A stretch of 5,195 nucleotides of DNA. It comes from CAZBGL01 sp964491375. Its GTDB lineage: Bacteria > Desulfobacterota > Deferrisomatia > Deferrisomatales > Deferrisomataceae. The stretch is from NCBI GenBank assembly GCA_964491375.1, contig CAZBGL010000245.1, positions 1 to 5,195 on the forward strand, in the 5' to 3' direction. Positions 1-4,877 of this stretch are shown here, one piece after another; within the stretch, counting starts at the first letter, position 1, and each line of letters opens with the position of its first letter. The notes under the pieces are model-generated. The model was not told the DNA's origin, did no database searches, and saw only the letters and a program-made list of their open reading frames with translations. Both the position numbers and the translations under genes were made by a program.

Positions 1-513
1 GCGGTTCTCCAGATGCTCCTGGACCTCCGGGACGCCCACGCCCGGCGCCTGGACCGCCCCCCGTTCAGGGTCCTGCCCACGGGGCTCCTGGTCCGCTGGG
101 CCCGCAGGCCGCCCCGTTCGTCGGCCGAGATCCTGGCGACGCGCGGCGTGTCCAGGCGGATGCTGGAGCGGATCGCAGACGAGATCCTGGAGGCGGTGCG
201 CCGGGCCCAACGGCTCCCGCCGAGCGAATGGCCCCGCCCGCCCTGCCGGGGCGGCACCGCCCTCACGGGCCCGGCCCGGCGAAGGATCCGGCGGCTCAAG
301 CGGGTCCGGGCCCGGGTGGCCGGCGCCCTGGGGCTCGAGCCCGGCCTCTTGGTGAACTCCGACACCCTGGAACAACTGGCCCGCCTGGATCCGGCGGAGG
401 CGCCCCGATGGCTCGGCCAACGCCTGAAACAATGGCAGTACCGGGTGCTGGCCGGCCCCCTACTCGCTGCGCTGGGTTCCGGGGAACCGCCCCGACCCTC
501 TGCCTCCCCTTGA
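1..513 (+). CDS. rnd: RNase D-like protein, C-terminal HRDC region (5' truncated)
   Basis: The reading frame is open from base 1 to the TGA at 511-513, giving 170 residues; the true start lies outside the window, and the first in-window ATG (13) is internal. The sequence matches the C-terminal half of bacterial ribonuclease D. A first HRDC-type helical domain (about residues 5-75) has the family pattern: an arginine-rich helix ending in RLDRPPFRVL, then a PPRS..EILATRGVS turn and a helix ILEAVRRAQ. A basic linker leads to a second HRDC-like half (about 95-158) with the typical LGLEPGLLVNSDTLEQLA stretch and a final W-Q-containing helix. RNase D is a 3'-5' exoribonuclease acting on tRNA precursors and other structured RNA; its HRDC domains bind RNA. 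The DEDD exonuclease domain is not visible, so another HRDC-bearing nuclease or helicase cannot be fully excluded. A proline-rich tail follows the second domain. Confidence 0.8.
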   Translation, partial: AVLQMLLDLRDAHARRLDRPPFRVLPTGLLVRWARRPPRSSAEILATRGVSRRMLERIADEILEAVRRAQRLPPSEWPRPPCRGGTALTGPARRRIRRLKRVRARVAGALGLEPGLLVNSDTLEQLARLDPAEAPRWLGQRLKQWQYRVLAGPLLAALGSGEPPRPSASP

Positions 514-537
514 CCCCGGGGGAGGCCCGGGTATTTT
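510..537 (+). promoter_or_regulatory. Possible sigma70-type promoter for the ABM-domain gene
   Basis: TTGACC (510-515, five of six matches to the -35 consensus) is followed after 16 bp by TATTTT (532-537, four of six matches to the -10 consensus). It lies about 35 bp upstream of the ABM gene start at 573. The -35 box overlaps the stop codon of the RNase D-like gene, and the same bases form the candidate terminator, so only one of the two readings may be real. Confidence 0.35.
515..537 (+). terminator. Possible intrinsic terminator after the RNase D-like gene
   Basis: CCCGGG at 515-520 and CCCGGG at 526-531 form a pure-GC 6-bp stem with the 5-nt loop GGAGG, directly followed by TATTTT (532-537). 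It begins two bases after the stop codon. This is the shape of a rho-independent terminator with a short U tract. An alternative 8-bp stem (GCCTCCCC at 502-509 with GGGGAGGC at 519-526) uses some of the same bases and would exclude it. In such GC-rich DNA, hairpins of this size arise easily, so the call is tentative. Confidence 0.4.
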
Positions 538-572
538 GTGAACACACGCCCTCGCGCGGAAAGGATCGGGAC

Positions 573-857
573 ATGATCCGGGTCCTCATCGAACGCAGAG
601 TGGCCGAAGGCATGGTGGAGGTCTACCAGCTCGCCGTACGCGAGGTGCGGCGGGAGGCCACCCAGCAGCCCGGTTACATCTCCGGCGAGACGCTGCGAGA
701 CGCGGCCGATCCCTGTCGGTACGTGATCATCTCCACCTGGAAGGACGAGGCGGACTGGGAGCGGTGGGCCGGGTCTGACGCGCGCCGGCGGCTCCTGGCC
801 CGGATCGCGCCGCTTCTGGAGGAACCCGAAAGGGTCTCAGTGCTCCTTCCGGTGTGA
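573..857 (+). CDS. ABM-domain protein (antibiotic biosynthesis monooxygenase fold)
   Basis: This is a 94-residue protein starting at ATG 573. GGAAAGGA (558-565) sits 7 nt upstream and is a good ribosome site; the frame is open further upstream, but only inside the RNase D-like gene. The whole length fits the single-domain, dimeric ferredoxin-like ABM fold. It starts with the strand MIRVLIERRV, continues through a helix (about 12-28), then PGYISGETLRD (about 33-43), the strand YVIISTWKDEADWERW (about 50-65) and a C-terminal helix and strand ending in VSVLLPV. Known relatives include small quinone or aromatic monooxygenases, haem-degrading proteins and many proteins of unknown role; nothing visible here fixes a substrate. 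No signal peptide or membrane segment is seen, so it is probably cytosolic. Its last 21 bp overlap the end of the convergent deacetylase gene. Family assignment is firm, function is not. Confidence 0.85.
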   Translation: MIRVLIERRVAEGMVEVYQLAVREVRREATQQPGYISGETLRDAADPCRYVIISTWKDEADWERWAGSDARRRLLARIAPLLEEPERVSVLLPV

Positions 858-1628
858 CACCGGCACGTCGGCGGCCCACCCGACCTCCAGCCCCTGGCAG
901 AAGGACGCGGCCGCCTCGGCCATGCTCGACGGGTTGTAGCCCCCTTCCAGCACGGCGAAACATATCCCCCCCAACTCCCGGGCCCTCGCGCCCACCAGAC
1001 GCCCCATGGCCTCGTAATCCTCGGTGTGGAGGAGCCCTCCCCAGTCCAGCCAGTGATGGTCGAAACCGGCCGACACCGCGATGCAGTCCCCCTCGAACCC
1101 AGCCAGGGCCCGGGCCACCTCGGCCACGTAGGCCTCCCGGTCCGGCGCCCCCGGGTTCAGGATCCGCACCCACGGCTCGTCCCCGAGGATGTTCACCGTA
1201 CCGTCGCCGAAGTGGAGGTCGAAGTCCAGCACGAACGCGCGCCGGATGCTTCCCGCACGTTCCAGCGCCCGCAGGGCGACGGCCAGGTTGTTGAGGTAGC
1301 AGAATCCCCATGCTCGGTGGGCCGAGGCGTGGTGGCCGGGCGGCCGCACCAGGGCGAACGTCGGGCCTGCCCCCCCGGCCGCCAACCGCGCGGCCTCCAG
1401 CGCCCCTCCTGCGGCGAGCGCGGCGATCTCCCACAAACCCGTTGCCCGCACCCATTCGACGTGGTCCCGGGTGTGACACCGGAGCACGTCGGCCTCGCGC
1501 GCGGGCTCGGGCTCCACCCACTCGGCGAGCCCGGACAGGGCCTCCACCGTGGGCTCCAGCCTGCCGGCACGCGCCGCAGGGTCGCCCGTGTACTGCTCCA
1601 GGAACCGTTCGCTCCACACCACGTTCAT
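837..1628 (-). CDS. Histone deacetylase-superfamily protein (zinc-dependent deacylase)
   Basis: The gene encodes 263 residues and starts at ATG (1628-1626) behind a strong ribosome site. The frame stays open far upstream, but that part has no family similarity. The catalytic parts are in order: RPPGHHA (95-101, the two His of the charge relay), GFCYLNN (108-114), LDFDLHFGDGT (134-144, with D137 and H139 as expected zinc ligands and D135 in the relay), SAGFDHH (186-192, D190 as third zinc ligand) and LEGGY (227-231, Y231 as catalytic tyrosine). All expected active-site residues are therefore present. In many relatives the residue after the zinc-ligand His is a second His; here it is Phe140. 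Bacterial members remove acyl groups from lysines, polyamines or small amides; AcuC of acetoin metabolism is one relative. The substrate here is unknown. At 263 residues it is shorter than typical AcuC or acetylpolyamine amidohydrolase proteins (over 300). It appears to be a single-gene unit, convergent with the ABM gene. Confidence 0.92.
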   Translation of the reverse strand: MNVVWSERFLEQYTGDPAARAGRLEPTVEALSGLAEWVEPEPAREADVLRCHTRDHVEWVRATGLWEIAALAAGGALEAARLAAGGAGPTFALVRPPGHHASAHRAWGFCYLNNLAVALRALERAGSIRRAFVLDFDLHFGDGTVNILGDEPWVRILNPGAPDREAYVAEVARALAGFEGDCIAVSAGFDHHWLDWGGLLHTEDYEAMGRLVGARARELGGICFAVLEGGYNPSSMAEAAASFCQGLEVGWAADVPVSHRKEH

Positions 1629-1633
1629 CGCGG

Positions 1634-1640
1634 ACCTCCT
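1634..1640 (-). promoter_or_regulatory. Ribosome binding site of the deacetylase gene
   Basis: Read on the minus strand this is AGGAGGT, five bases before the ATG at 1628-1626. It settles the start of the deacetylase, because the same frame stays open for about 560 bp upstream through the repeat region. Confidence 0.85.
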
Positions 1641-1710
1641 GGATGGAAGTGGCAACTCCGGCACGCCGAGAGGCGGCCCGTTTGCGGGAAACAGGCCGTG
1701 CGTAGCCCGA

Positions 1711-1954
1711 GGAGCGGCCCTGGCGGCATGGGAACGTGCGGACGACGGGCTTGTGCTCCGGCCCGGAGCTTGGACGGTGGTGTCGCCCGGGGCCACGGCT
1801 TCGGGCGGGGTGTCGGCAAGCCGGTGGGGTGCTCGCGTGTACGGGTGGCGGGCCCGGGAGGCGACGGCGTCTGGCCTTCCGGCCGCTTTTGCGGATCCGA
1901 GCCTCCGGGCCGGTTGGGAGGGGCCCGTTCGATCCGTGCGGGTCCGGGAGGGCC
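1711..1954 (+). repeat. Degenerate long repeat, copy 1
   Basis: This copy aligns with 2270-2500. Matching blocks appear in the same order: GGAGCGGCCCTGGCGG (1711-1726; 14 of 16 match 2270-2285), GGGGCCACGG (1789-1798; exact at 2337), GGCCTTCCGGCC (1873-1884; exact at 2420), TCCGAGCC..CCGGGC (from 1896; 2443), GTTCGA (1927; 2473) and GGTCCGGGAGGGCC (1941-1954; exact at 2487-2500). Measured from the GGGGCCACGG block, the downstream offsets are 84, 107, 138 and 152 here, against 83, 106, 136 and 150 in the other long copy. GGCC-TTCC-GGCC can fold as a short hairpin. The ends of the unit are my estimate from where similarity fades. Confidence 0.75.
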
Positions 1955-2151
1955 CCCTGCGAGGCGCGGGCGCGGCTCCGACAGTCGCCGCGGCCCCAGT
2001 GCTTGTGAGCGGCGTGGGCGCGCCCCGAGGGTGCTCGCCGGGCGCCTCCGGGCGGCGGGTTGCCGCGGCGAGATTGCATACGGCGTGTTCGCGCCCGCCC
2101 GAGCCGGGGGACCCTCCCGGAGCGTGGTGATGCCGCCCGGGGGCCGGTGTC

Positions 2152-2232
2152 CGCTTGGGGCCACGGGTTCGGTGGGGGTGCTCGGAAGGCATCGTGCCGC
2201 TCGCGCGGCTCCGGCCCCCGGAGGGCCTTCGG
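2152..2232 (+). repeat. Degenerate repeat, partial copy 2
   Basis: CGCTTGGGGCCACGG (2152-2166) is identical to 2332-2346, and TCGTGCCGCTCGCG (2192-2205) is identical to 2371-2384, so the two copies lie 180 and 179 bp apart. A GGGCCTTC block (2223-2230) then recalls the GGGCCTTCCGGCC part of the long copies, but closer to the core, as if about 16 bp were deleted. The terminal block GGTCCGGGAGGGCC is absent. This copy is therefore shortened or decayed. Confidence 0.65.
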
Positions 2233-2269
2233 AGGACCCGCCCGGGCCCACGCCCCTCGGCTTCGCAAA

Positions 2270-2500
2270 GGAACGGCCCTGACGGTGGTCTCGGGGTGTA
2301 GTTCGCAGGAGTACCGCCAGGGGCTTGTTTTCGCTTGGGGCCACGGCCTCGGCTGTGCCGGTTGGGGGGTTCGTGCCGCTCGCGTGCGCGTTGGATGGGC
2401 TCGGGAGACGTTGCCGTTGGGCCTTCCGGCCCCTCGCGCGACTCCGAGCCCCGGGCGGTATGGGAACGGGCTGTTCGAACCCCGAAGGTCCGGGAGGGCC
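2270..2500 (+). repeat. Degenerate long repeat, copy 3
   Basis: This is the most complete partner of the copy at 1711-1954 and shares its core with the partial copy at 2152-2232. It holds GGAACGGCCCTGACGG (2270-2285), CGCTTGGGGCCACGG (2332-2346), TCGTGCCGCTCGCG (2371-2384), GGCCTTCCGGCC (2420-2431), TCCGAGCCCCGGGC (2443-2456) and GGTCCGGGAGGGCC (2487-2500). It ends 33 bp before the ABC ATPase start, so its downstream edge probably lies in the leader or promoter zone of the operon. The first block is 67 bp from the core here but 78 bp in copy 1, so the spacer before the core is variable. Confidence 0.75.
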
Positions 2501-2522
2501 GAGATCTGACCAGGGCTTTTTC

Positions 2523-2529
2523 GAGGTGA
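2523..2529 (+). promoter_or_regulatory. Ribosome binding site that selects the GTG start of the ABC ATPase
   Basis: GAGGTGA is fully complementary to the 16S anti-Shine-Dalgarno core and is ideally spaced for GTG 2534. It is too far from ATG 2546, which has only a weak AAGGA three bases in front. The GTG is therefore preferred. Confidence 0.6.
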
Positions 2530-2533
2530 AACG

Positions 2534-3400
2534 GTGCAAGGATCCATGGGCGAACCGCCGGCCGTGGAGATCCGGGGTCTGGTCAAGCGTTACGGCGACG
2601 TGACCGCCCTGGACGGGCTGGACCTCGTGCTCCGTCCGGGGGAGATCTACGGGCTCCTGGGACCCAACGGCGCCGGCAAGACCACCACGATCCGGATCCT
2701 CACGGGTGTCACCCGCCCCACGGCCGGAACGGCGCGGGTGGGGGGAGCCGACGTGGTGCGCCATCCGGTGGAGGCCAAGCGGTCCGTCGGGGTGGTGAGC
2801 CAGCACCTGAACCTGGACCCGGACCTGACGGTGCGCGAGAGTCTGGAACTCCACGGCATCCTGCACGGGATGGAACCCGAACGGAGGAGGCGCAGGGTCC
2901 GGGAACTCATGGAGTTCGCCGGGCTGGCGGAACGGGCCGACCGTCTGGGACGTACGCTCTCAGGGGGGCTTCGCAGGCGGGTCACGATCGTCCGGGCCCT
3001 TCTGCACGAACCGCGGATCCTGTTCCTGGACGAGCCCACCGTGGGCCTCGATCCGCCCACGCGCCGCCGCATGTGGGACCTGATCCGGTCCATCCACCGC
3101 CGGGGAGTGACCGTCCTGCTGACCACCCACTACATCGAGGAGGCCGAGTTCCTGTGCCACCGGGTGGGGATCCTCGACCGGGGACGCCTGATCGAGGAGG
3201 GTCGGCCGGCGGAACTGCTGAACACCCTGGGCGAGCACGCCGTGGACGTTCCGTCGGACGGCGGCACCCGGACCCGCTTCTTTCGCTCCCGGGAAGAGGC
3301 CCTGGCGTTCCTGGCAGAGGCCGGGCCCGGTGCCTCGCTGCGGCGGACCAACCTGGAGGACCTGTTCCTCCAGCGCACCGGCCGGAGGGTGACGGCATGA
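2534..3400 (+). CDS. ABC-2-type exporter, ATP-binding protein (DrrA/NodI-like)
   Basis: This 288-residue nucleotide-binding subunit would power the membrane protein encoded next. Visible motifs are Walker A GPNGAGKT (43-50), Q-loop Q90, signature LSGGL (142-146; Leu in place of the usual Gln, common in this subfamily), Walker B ILFLDEPT (162-169, catalytic E167), D-loop GLD (171-173) and H-loop H199. The C-terminal extension (about 215-288), ending in NLEDLFLQRTGR, is typical of daunorubicin-resistance-like and NodI-like ATPases, which drive export of drugs, polysaccharides, lipids or small metabolites. The substrate cannot be read from the sequence. The start is GTG 2534 (the alternative ATG 2546 would remove four residues). 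The stop codon overlaps the permease start as ATGA, implying translational coupling and a 1:1 complex. It is the first gene of a four-gene run leading into cobalamin functions. Confidence 0.93.
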   Translation: MQGSMGEPPAVEIRGLVKRYGDVTALDGLDLVLRPGEIYGLLGPNGAGKTTTIRILTGVTRPTAGTARVGGADVVRHPVEAKRSVGVVSQHLNLDPDLTVRESLELHGILHGMEPERRRRRVRELMEFAGLAERADRLGRTLSGGLRRRVTIVRALLHEPRILFLDEPTVGLDPPTRRRMWDLIRSIHRRGVTVLLTTHYIEEAEFLCHRVGILDRGRLIEEGRPAELLNTLGEHAVDVPSDGGTRTRFFRSREEALAFLAEAGPGASLRRTNLEDLFLQRTGRRVTA

Positions 3401-4131
3401 ACGGCGTGCGCGCGGTCCTGTACCGGGAACTGCACATCTACCGGCGCCGGTGGAAAAAGCACCTGGCCTCGTACGCGGTGTCCCCCTTCCTCTTCCTGGT
3501 GGTGTTCGGCTGGGGCCTGGGCCGGAACATCGAGATGCAGGGCGTGGGGTACTTGGCCTTCATGATCCCCGGATTGGCCACCATGGCGAGCATGACCCAG
3601 AGCTACGGGACGGCCACCGAGATCAACATCGCCCGGTTCTACTGGCGCATCTTCGAGGAGTTCCAGATGGCCCCGGTGGCCGCATGGGAGATCGCGCTGG
3701 GCGAGGTGCTGTACGGGACCCTTCGGGGGCTGGTGGCCGCGGTCGTGGTGTACCTGCTCGCCTGGCCCTTCGGCGTCCCCCCGCCGAACTCACCCGTGGC
3801 CCTCGCCCTGTTCGGGGTGCACGCGTTCGCGTTCGCCTCCGCGGCCGTGGTGGCGGCCATGGTGGTCCGAAGCCACGCGGACCAGGGGAACATCAACACC
3901 TTCTTCATCGTCCCCATGTCGTTCCTCTGCGGGACGTTTTTCCCCCTCGACCGGCTCCCCGGGTGGGCCGAGTCCCTGGCCTATTTGCTGCCCCTCACCC
4001 ATTCAAGCCTGGCCATCCGGGCCGTGAGCCTGGGCCGGCCGGTGCCGTGGGGCCACGTGACCGCCATGGCCGGGTTTGCCGTAGCGTTCTTTGCTCTCGC
4101 GGTGTGGGCCGTGCGGCGGGCCGACGCCTGA
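3397..4131 (+). CDS. ABC-2-type exporter, membrane permease
   Basis: This 244-residue integral membrane protein is the partner of the preceding ATPase. ATG 3397 overlaps the ATPase stop by 4 bp, and GGAGGGTGA (3384-3392) gives a good ribosome site. The architecture is that of ABC-2 permeases: a basic amphipathic N-terminus (RELHIYRRRWKKH, about 10-22) and then about six hydrophobic segments near residues 24-42, 51-68, 99-124, 133-157, 166-183 and 219-238. The conserved FFPLDRLPGW loop (181-190) sits before a semi-hydrophobic stretch with LPLTHSSLAIRA (197-208), a hallmark of the family. The C-terminus is short and positively charged (VRRADA), as expected on the cytoplasmic side. Such permeases usually work as dimers with two ATPases. 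The substrate is unknown. The next gene starts 20 bp downstream, so the exporter is probably co-transcribed with the cobalamin methyltransferase. Confidence 0.92.
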   Translation: MNGVRAVLYRELHIYRRRWKKHLASYAVSPFLFLVVFGWGLGRNIEMQGVGYLAFMIPGLATMASMTQSYGTATEINIARFYWRIFEEFQMAPVAAWEIALGEVLYGTLRGLVAAVVVYLLAWPFGVPPPNSPVALALFGVHAFAFASAAVVAAMVVRSHADQGNINTFFIVPMSFLCGTFFPLDRLPGWAESLAYLLPLTHSSLAIRAVSLGRPVPWGHVTAMAGFAVAFFALAVWAVRRADA

Positions 4132-4138
4132 CGCGGCC

Positions 4139-4145
4139 GAGGAGG
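4139..4145 (+). promoter_or_regulatory. Ribosome binding site for the GTG start of the C20-methyltransferase
   Basis: GAGGAGG lies six bases before GTG 4152, just inside the 20-bp gap after the permease stop. It fixes the start immediately ahead of the conserved GTLYAVGVGPGDPELLT beginning, although the same frame stays open back into the permease gene. Confidence 0.85.
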
Positions 4146-4151
4146 CTTCCT

Positions 4152-4877
4152 GTGGACGAAAGGATCGGCACTCTGTACGCGGTGGGAGTCGGGCCGGGGG
4201 ACCCGGAACTGCTCACGGTGCGGGCCGCGCGCGTGCTCGGGGAGGTGGACCGGGTCTTCGCCGCCGGCCACGAACGGTCGGGCCGGAGCCGCGCCCTGGA
4301 GGCGGCGCGTCCCCACATTCCGCCCACCACGCCCGTGGAGGTGATCGGGTTCAGCCACACGTTCCAAGGGCTCGAGACCCGCCGGGTCCACCGGCGCCTC
4401 GCCCCCCGGATCGCCGCCTGTCTGCGCCAGGGCCGGTCCGCCGCCTTCCTCACCCTGGGGGATCCGTCCACCTATTCCACGTTCTCGTACTTCCTGGAAG
4501 CCCTTCGGGAGGTGCTTCCGGAGGCTCCCGTCCGGGTGGTACCGGGGGTGACCTCGTTCGCCGCGGCCGCGGCCGCGGCAGGGGTCCCCCTGGCCGAGGG
4601 CGACGAGGGGTTCGCTGTGGTCAGCGCCTCGCGGGGACTGGAGCCGGTGAGGCGGGCGCTGGATGCGGTGGAGAACGTCGTGATCCTCAAGCCCTACCGG
4701 AACACGGCCGCGGTGTGCGACCTGCTGGAGACACGGGGCCTGGCACCCCGCACCCTGTACGCCTCCCGGTGCTCTCTGCCGGGGGCCCTTACCCGGTGGG
4801 GGGTGGAGCCGGCCCGGAGGCACGCCGAGTACCTGAGCCTGTTCCTGGTCAAGGGCACCGGGGGCCGGGAACCGTGA
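4152..4877 (+). CDS. cobI: Precorrin-2 / cobalt-factor II C20-methyltransferase
   Basis: This 241-residue SAM-dependent tetrapyrrole methylase adds the C20 methyl group to precorrin-2 (CobI, aerobic-type route) or cobalt-factor II (CbiL, anaerobic-type route), giving precorrin-3A or cobalt-factor III, an early corrin-ring step in the cytosol. The N-terminal motif GTLYAVGVGPGDPELLT (6-22) is the class signature. FLTLGDPSTYSTFSYFLEAL (99-118) is the GDP..YS motif in the form typical of C20 methylases, and VVPGVTSF (129-136) begins the third SAM-contacting region. A run of six alanines (137-142) follows. Length is normal for the family. The alternative name is cbiL; the cobalt state of the substrate cannot be decided from sequence, though an anaerobic organism would use CbiL. 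It is preceded by the exporter pair and followed, with a GTGA overlap, by a FecCD-type permease, which fits a corrinoid synthesis and transport operon. Confidence 0.92.
   Translation: MDERIGTLYAVGVGPGDPELLTVRAARVLGEVDRVFAAGHERSGRSRALEAARPHIPPTTPVEVIGFSHTFQGLETRRVHRRLAPRIAACLRQGRSAAFLTLGDPSTYSTFSYFLEALREVLPEAPVRVVPGVTSFAAAAAAAGVPLAEGDEGFAVVSASRGLEPVRRALDAVENVVILKPYRNTAAVCDLLETRGLAPRTLYASRCSLPGALTRWGVEPARRHAEYLSLFLVKGTGGREP

Larger units (their letters stand above)
1641..2522. other. Gene-free intergenic region between divergent genes, filled with degenerate repeats
   Basis: This stretch of about 0.88 kb separates the divergently transcribed deacetylase and ABC ATPase genes. Several frames are open on both strands, but none has a convincing ribosome site, a recognisable domain or normal composition; they look like by-products of high GC and few A/T-containing stop codons. 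The + strand is clearly T-rich relative to A: in 1741-1920 plus 2341-2460 I count 20 A and 54 T. The region must hold the promoters of both flanking genes, but no clear -35/-10 pair stands out. Its main content is the repeat family described in the repeat entries. The part between about 1955 and 2130 has only weak resemblance to the repeats. Confidence 0.75.

Noticed and set aside
1674..1698. CGGCC (1674-1678) and GGCCG (1694-1698) inverted repeat upstream of the deacetylase gene, considered as an operator.
   Set aside because: A 5-bp GC arm pair with a 15-nt spacer is expected by chance in this composition, and no promoter elements flank it.
2305..2322. B12-box-like sequence (CGCAGGAGTACCGCCAGG) upstream of an operon that contains cobI, suggesting a cobalamin riboswitch.
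   Set aside because: I find no preceding GGTG-AA-TCC segment or CCCGC-ACTG segment in the right order, and the match to the B12 box is imperfect. A covariance search with the cobalamin riboswitch model (Rfam RF00174) over 2200-2534 would settle it; a significant hit would overturn this rejection.
2473..2482. GTTCGAACCC resembles a tRNA T-loop.
   Set aside because: The flanking bases do not form a T-stem, no anticodon or acceptor arms are found upstream, and the site corresponds to the GTTCGA block of the repeat family.
2532..2545. CGGTGCAAGGATCC resembles the GGTG-AA-TCC part of a cobalamin riboswitch.
   Set aside because: It spans the GTG start codon of the ABC ATPase and has no riboswitch partner segments after it, since coding sequence follows directly.
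1625..2866. Long open frames on the minus strand through the intergenic region and into the ABC ATPase gene (up to about 600 codons).
   Set aside because: They have Pro/Arg/Ala-rich compositions without domains, overlap real genes antisense, and repeat copies inside them change spacing by 1-2 bp, so no frame is maintained. They are products of high GC.
4560..4579. GCCGCG hexanucleotide run inside cobI, a possible phase-variable tract.
   Set aside because: The unit is six bases, so a change of unit number would only add or remove two alanines and not switch the gene off; alanine is common at this position in the family.
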